Below, piece after piece: positions 6,736 through 9,071 of a DNA stretch of 9,071 nucleotides. This DNA comes from Candidatus Zixiibacteriota bacterium (GTDB lineage: Bacteria; Zixibacteria; MSB-5A5; SM23-73-2): contig JAUWYR010000060.1 of assembly GCA_030615745.1 (NCBI GenBank), forward strand, positions 1 through 9,071. Reading direction: 5' to 3'. Positions within the stretch are counted from its first letter, which is position 1. The number at the start of each line of letters is the position of its first letter. Under the pieces are notes generated by a model. The model was not told the DNA's origin. It ran no database searches and saw only the letters and a program-made list of their open reading frames with translations. A program made the translations under genes and the position numbers.

Positions 6736-6785
6736 AAAAAAAAGACCCTCCTCGCCTGCCCGGCCAGGGAGGGCAAGGTGGGTCT
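6736..6785 (-). terminator. intrinsic terminator of the protease gene, built around a repeat copy
   Basis: Read on the minus strand, AGACCC (6785-6780) pairs with GGGTCT (6748-6743), enclosing a GC-rich interior (AGG/CCT and GGC/GCC around the repeat core), and is followed at once by a run of eight T (6743-6736). It lies 72 nt after the protease stop codon and before the nadC promoter, so it separates the two units. In the plus direction there is no T-run, so it should work only leftward. Confidence 0.75.
6755..6768 (+). repeat. dispersed GC-rich repeat, copy 4 (inside a terminator)
   Basis: CCTGCCCGGCCAGG, an exact consensus core, followed by GAGGG. It is the centre of the terminator hairpin at 6743-6785. 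Confidence 0.65.
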
Positions 6786-6796
6786 ACCGATTCAGG

Positions 6797-6852
6797 ACAG
6801 GGACCCCGATAAATCGGGATTTCGCTTCGCTCAACAAGCTATGTCCCTACAT
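6797..6852. repeat. palindromic intergenic element with TGTCCCTACAT end
   Basis: The element contains the palindrome CCCGATAAATCGGG (6805-6818), the direct repeat TTCGCTTCGC (6821-6830), and outer arms GGGAC (6800-6804) and GTCCC (6843-6847). Its right end TGTCCCTACAT (6842-6852) recurs exactly at 9044-9054 at the end of another palindrome. It lies between the protease stop codon and its terminator. It looks like a short non-autonomous repeat; no coding sequence is present. Confidence 0.45.
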
Positions 6853-6856
6853 AAAA

Positions 6857-8671
6857 CTATTTCAAAAAGACTAATCTTTTAACTTCCTCAAAATCACCAG
6901 CTTTCAGCTTGTAAAAATAAACTCCAGAGGATACCTCAAATCCAGAATCATCCTTCCCATCCCAGAATGCTGTGTGGTTACCAGGATTTTTCTTTTGGTC
7001 AACTAACGTTTTTACTTTTTGCCCCAAGATATTATAAATAGTAAAAGTAGTGTGAATGGGTTGGTTCTGAATACTGTTTACTGTATACTGTATACTGGTG
7101 ACCGAATTAAATGGATTAGGATAGTTCTGAGATAGGCAAAATCCTTCGATTTCTTCTTTCTTTTCATCCTCTTCAACTTCAAGAAGGGGATCCCATTTTG
7201 CAGCACAGGAGAAGTTCCAGGGTCCTCCAGATTTATTGATAACAGCTGGGACCATCACAACAACCGAATCAAGATGTGCATCTTTAACCTCAAAGGTTCC
7301 GTTCTGGTCAGGATCCAAAGTCATCTCATTGATGTATACACTTTGTCCTGCTTTATAGCCTATAATTGAGACCCTCCAATTCGCGCTTGAATTACCATAA
7401 AAGTGAAGTCTCATTCCTCCTTGAGTGGCTTTAGGATATAAGAACACGTAATTCGACCCAAGATGCTCAGGAGGGTATGAGACCGATGATTTGTAAAAAG
7501 TATCCAGCGAACTAAAATCATGAAATTGTCCGGGCACCGGGTTTATCTTCGAATTGGCATTGAATAAGTTTCCTTCAGAATAAAACTGTGACGTAATAGC
7601 TCTTGTGTTAGTGAAGAAGTTCCAGACAGTGAACTCCCTGAACGCATCATCGTAGGAACTGCCTTTAAGTGATAGTATACTATCTGTAGCGGGGATAACA
7701 TTGCTTGAGTCTTTTTTTGCACAGGCGGTCCATATATCCTTCATTATATCAATTCCATATTTTTCTGTAAGATACATAGCCCAGATACAGCTGGCGTAGC
7801 AGTGATAATAGCGATATGGGTCAGAGGGATTGGATGAAAAGGTCTCTAAAGAAAGATAAGGACGACCAAAAAAATATCTTAAATAAGATAAATAATCATT
7901 TATATTATCATAAGCAACATCCTCCATCCAGACAGATGATATCTCGAACCAGTAGGGATTATATCCTGAGGGAAGGACACGCTCGGTTTCATCATATCCA
8001 AATTGTATAGCGTGGAAAAACTCGTGAGCGGAAGTTACTCTTACAGGGTCTAATGAATCAGAATACCAGCCAGCAAACTGACTATAATCACTTCGTAAGA
8101 CAATGTAGCTTGTAGCCTTGGGATAGGGAGAATAAGATTCAGGTGCACACCACCCATAATATTCGTCTAATTTGAGTAAATAAATATCATATCTCGAATC
8201 CCCTCCACTGTCTCCATCACTGGGTGGAGCTTGATACCCTAAAGAATCTATCTCAAAAGCTTTTACAGAATCTAATATTTCTGCACAGCGATTAACATAA
8301 TCTGGAATACCATCAACAGGATCGACATCCACACCGGATTGATAGACAGCACTGTCACCTACTGTTGTATAGTGAATCTTAAAATAAGAAGTTCCAAAAG
8401 TGTCTGGCAAACTCGGTCTTGAAAGATATGGTTTCAAAATCTTTTTCGCCTCAGGGGATAAGCTCTCAAATTTATATTCAAGCTCACCCAATAGTGGTGT
8501 TCCACAGATAGGTAAGGGAAAAGGTTCGGTCGTAATTTTTGCTCTTGAAACATCCTCTCCAAACAACCCCTTAACCCCTTGAATCAAATCTTTCTCATAC
8601 TCGGTTAAATCATCACCATAAGCAAATCCAAAAAGGGTAAAAATTAAAACAAAAATAAATAACCTTTTCAT
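6857..8671 (-). CDS. putative secreted zinc metalloprotease (MXAN_6640-like) with type IX sorting domain
   Basis: The 604-residue protein starts with a signal peptide (1-19, ending FAYG). Residues 95-260 carry the protease-like region: FKIHYTTVGDSAV (97-109), DGIPDYVNRCAEILDSV (120-136), YDIYLLKLDEYYGWCAP (161-177), and AHEFFHAIQFGYD (215-227) with the zinc-binding HEFFH at 216-220. A third ligand could be Glu243 or Glu250 in WFEISSVWMED (241-251), as the MXAN_6640 family has a similar W-E-x-W-M-E-D stretch. A beta-rich region follows, then a Por/type IX sorting domain (515-604) with NYPNPFN, IYNILGQKVKTLV, WDGKDDSG and SGVYFYKLKAG. It is therefore probably exported and released or anchored at the outer membrane; the type IX machinery must be encoded elsewhere. 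The start has GAGGAG 5 nt upstream, and the promoter at 8774-8746 is near-consensus. A heptanucleotide repeat (7072-7097) lies inside the sorting-domain coding sequence. Substrate unknown. Confidence 0.85.
   Translation of the reverse strand: MKRLFIFVLIFTLFGFAYGDDLTEYEKDLIQGVKGLFGEDVSRAKITTEPFPLPICGTPLLGELEYKFESLSPEAKKILKPYLSRPSLPDTFGTSYFKIHYTTVGDSAVYQSGVDVDPVDGIPDYVNRCAEILDSVKAFEIDSLGYQAPPSDGDSGGDSRYDIYLLKLDEYYGWCAPESYSPYPKATSYIVLRSDYSQFAGWYSDSLDPVRVTSAHEFFHAIQFGYDETERVLPSGYNPYWFEISSVWMEDVAYDNINDYLSYLRYFFGRPYLSLETFSSNPSDPYRYYHCYASCIWAMYLTEKYGIDIMKDIWTACAKKDSSNVIPATDSILSLKGSSYDDAFREFTVWNFFTNTRAITSQFYSEGNLFNANSKINPVPGQFHDFSSLDTFYKSSVSYPPEHLGSNYVFLYPKATQGGMRLHFYGNSSANWRVSIIGYKAGQSVYINEMTLDPDQNGTFEVKDAHLDSVVVMVPAVINKSGGPWNFSCAAKWDPLLEVEEDEKKEEIEGFCLSQNYPNPFNSVTSIQYTVNSIQNQPIHTTFTIYNILGQKVKTLVDQKKNPGNHTAFWDGKDDSGFEVSSGVYFYKLKAGDFEEVKRLVFLK
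7072..7097 (-). repeat. heptanucleotide tandem repeat inside the protease sorting domain
   Basis: On the coding strand the units are CAGTATA, CAGTATA, CAGTAAA, then CAGTATT just beyond. They encode residues 525-535, where the reading SIQYTVN begins to repeat as SIQ because a 7-nt period returns to frame after 21 nt. The unit matches CRGTAWA of the array at 2331-2358. Confidence 0.65.
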
Positions 8672-8745
8672 TTTTTCTCCTCGGTTAAATTGAAAATATA
8701 GACCATAAGATTTTTTTTCGTTTTTTTATCGGTAAAGTTCAGGTT

Positions 8746-8774
8746 ATTCTAAACTATTTTACCTGATTTGTCAA
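8746..8774 (-). promoter_or_regulatory. promoter of the metalloprotease gene
   Basis: On the minus strand TTGACA (8774-8769) is followed after exactly 17 nt by TAGAAT (8751-8746), a perfect -35 and a 5-of-6 -10. The predicted leader is about 68 nt. Imperfect dyad ends AGGT (8741-8744) and ACCT (8760-8763) flank the -10, which could be a weak operator, but the inner part of the dyad does not match well. Confidence 0.75.
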
Positions 8775-8796
8775 ACTTTAATTTATTGATCTTTAA

Positions 8797-8884
8797 GAAA
8801 AAAGGTGCCTGTTGGGTCCCCTGACCCGACAGAATTATCTATCTGCCAGGTCGGCCTGCCCGGCCAGGGGGAACTGGCAGGCAC
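8797..8884 (-). terminator. branched intrinsic terminator for a leftward gene beyond the window
   Basis: On the minus strand GTGCCTG (8884-8878) pairs with CAGGCAC (8811-8805), followed by C and a run of six T (8803-8798). Inside are a hairpin GGGTC/GACCC (8814-8818/8823-8827, loop CCCT), which can extend to 9 bp with its flanks, and CTGCCAG/CTGGCAG (8843-8849/8874-8880) enclosing a repeat copy. The stems CTGCCAG/CTGGCAG and GTGCCTG/CAGGCAC share three bases, so alternative folds compete. It sits just before the protease promoter in transcription order. Confidence 0.6.
8855..8868 (+). repeat. dispersed GC-rich repeat, copy 5 (inside a terminator-like structure)
   Basis: CCTGCCCGGCCAGG, an exact consensus core, preceded by CGG and followed by GGGA. 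It sits at the tip of the CTGCCAG/CTGGCAG stem (8843-8849/8874-8880). Confidence 0.65.
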
Positions 8885-8918
8885 AAAGCTCTTAAATAAG
8901 GACTATCAAGTTTTTGTT

Positions 8919-9054
8919 GGTTCGGGAATTGGAATTCCCGAACCTTAGCTTCGGTGCAGGAAATCCCCGGAACGGGTCTTGACGACAATTCCTGCACCAA
9001 CGAGAGGAGACCTTCAGGTCTGTCTTGGACAGGTTTAAAAACCTGTCCCTACAT
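8919..9054. repeat. cluster of four perfect palindromes
   Basis: GGTTCGGGAATT 8919-8930 pairs with AATTCCCGAACC 8933-8944. GGTGCAGGAA 8953-8962 pairs with TTCCTGCACC 8989-8998, enclosing CCCG/CGGG. AGACCT 9008-9013 pairs with AGGTCT 9016-9021. GGACAGGTTT 9027-9036 pairs with AAACCTGTCC 9039-9048. The last is followed by CTACATTTTT, so it could act as a weak rightward terminator, though the T-run starts 6 nt after the stem. The ending TGTCCCTACAT is shared with 6842-6852. Such back-to-back palindromes resemble REP-type intergenic repeats. Confidence 0.5.
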
Positions 9055-9071
9055 TTTTAGCAAGCGAAAAC

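Larger units (their letters stand above)
8672..9071. other. gene-free region upstream of the protease gene
   Basis: No gene is seen in these 400 nt. From left to right it contains the protease ribosome binding site (GAGGAG 8682-8677), a T-rich leader of about 68 nt, the protease promoter (8746-8774), a leftward terminator-like structure (8797-8884), and a series of perfect palindromes (8919-9054). The terminator implies a leftward gene lying beyond the right edge of the window. Confidence 0.7.

Noticed and set aside
1-9071. CRISPR array, tRNA, rRNA, integrase or defence system
   Set aside because: No regularly spaced repeats, cloverleaf, rRNA segment or such protein motifs were seen in either strand.

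Overview
This window looks like chromosomal DNA of an AT-rich, uncultivated Gram-negative bacterium of the FCB / candidate-phylum type (WOR-3 and Zixibacteria-like lineages are the closest fit I can suggest). The clues are a putative secreted metalloprotease with a type IX secretion (Por) C-terminal sorting domain (PNPFN start, IYNILGQ, SGVYFYKL), an exported fibre-like protein of a kind common in such genomes, A/T-rich codon use, and GAGGAG Shine-Dalgarno motifs directly before ATG. The taxonomic placement is inference; there is no rRNA or tRNA here.

Layout. Positions 1-834 hold no convincing complete gene: a possible fragment of a leftward gene (1-34), a candidate rightward promoter (269-311), and a GC-rich island (464-762) packed with hairpins, followed by a short leader with two competing hairpins in front of the first real gene. 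Positions 835-2334 (+) encode an exported 499-residue protein whose 5' third is AT-rich and whose 3' two thirds are much more GC-rich. Facing it, 2530-6610 (-) is a compact four-gene operon, nadC-birA-GT39 glycosyltransferase-coaX: NAD synthesis, biotinylation and CoA synthesis, with one membrane glycosyltransferase between birA and coaX. Positions 6611-6856 carry the operon promoter and, on the same strand, the intrinsic terminator of the next gene. Positions 6857-8671 (-) encode a 604-residue MXAN_6640-like putative metalloprotease with its own near-consensus promoter. Positions 8672-9071 hold that promoter, a second leftward terminator and a run of perfect palindromes.

How the parts work together. 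The operon supplies three cofactor functions and is closely coupled: ATGA overlap of nadC/birA, 7-nt gap birA/GT39, 17-nt overlap GT39/coaX. The two flanking genes are exported or surface proteins with their own control signals. The most unusual material is in the non-coding DNA. A 19-nt GC-rich repeat (consensus GCCTGCCCGGCCAGGGGGA) occurs five times, each copy between inverted arms, and two copies form the centre of intrinsic terminators. A heptanucleotide repeat (CRGTAWA) occurs both at the stop codon of the fibre-like gene and inside the coding sequence of the protease sorting domain. No CRISPR array, integrase, complete insertion sequence or defence system is visible.
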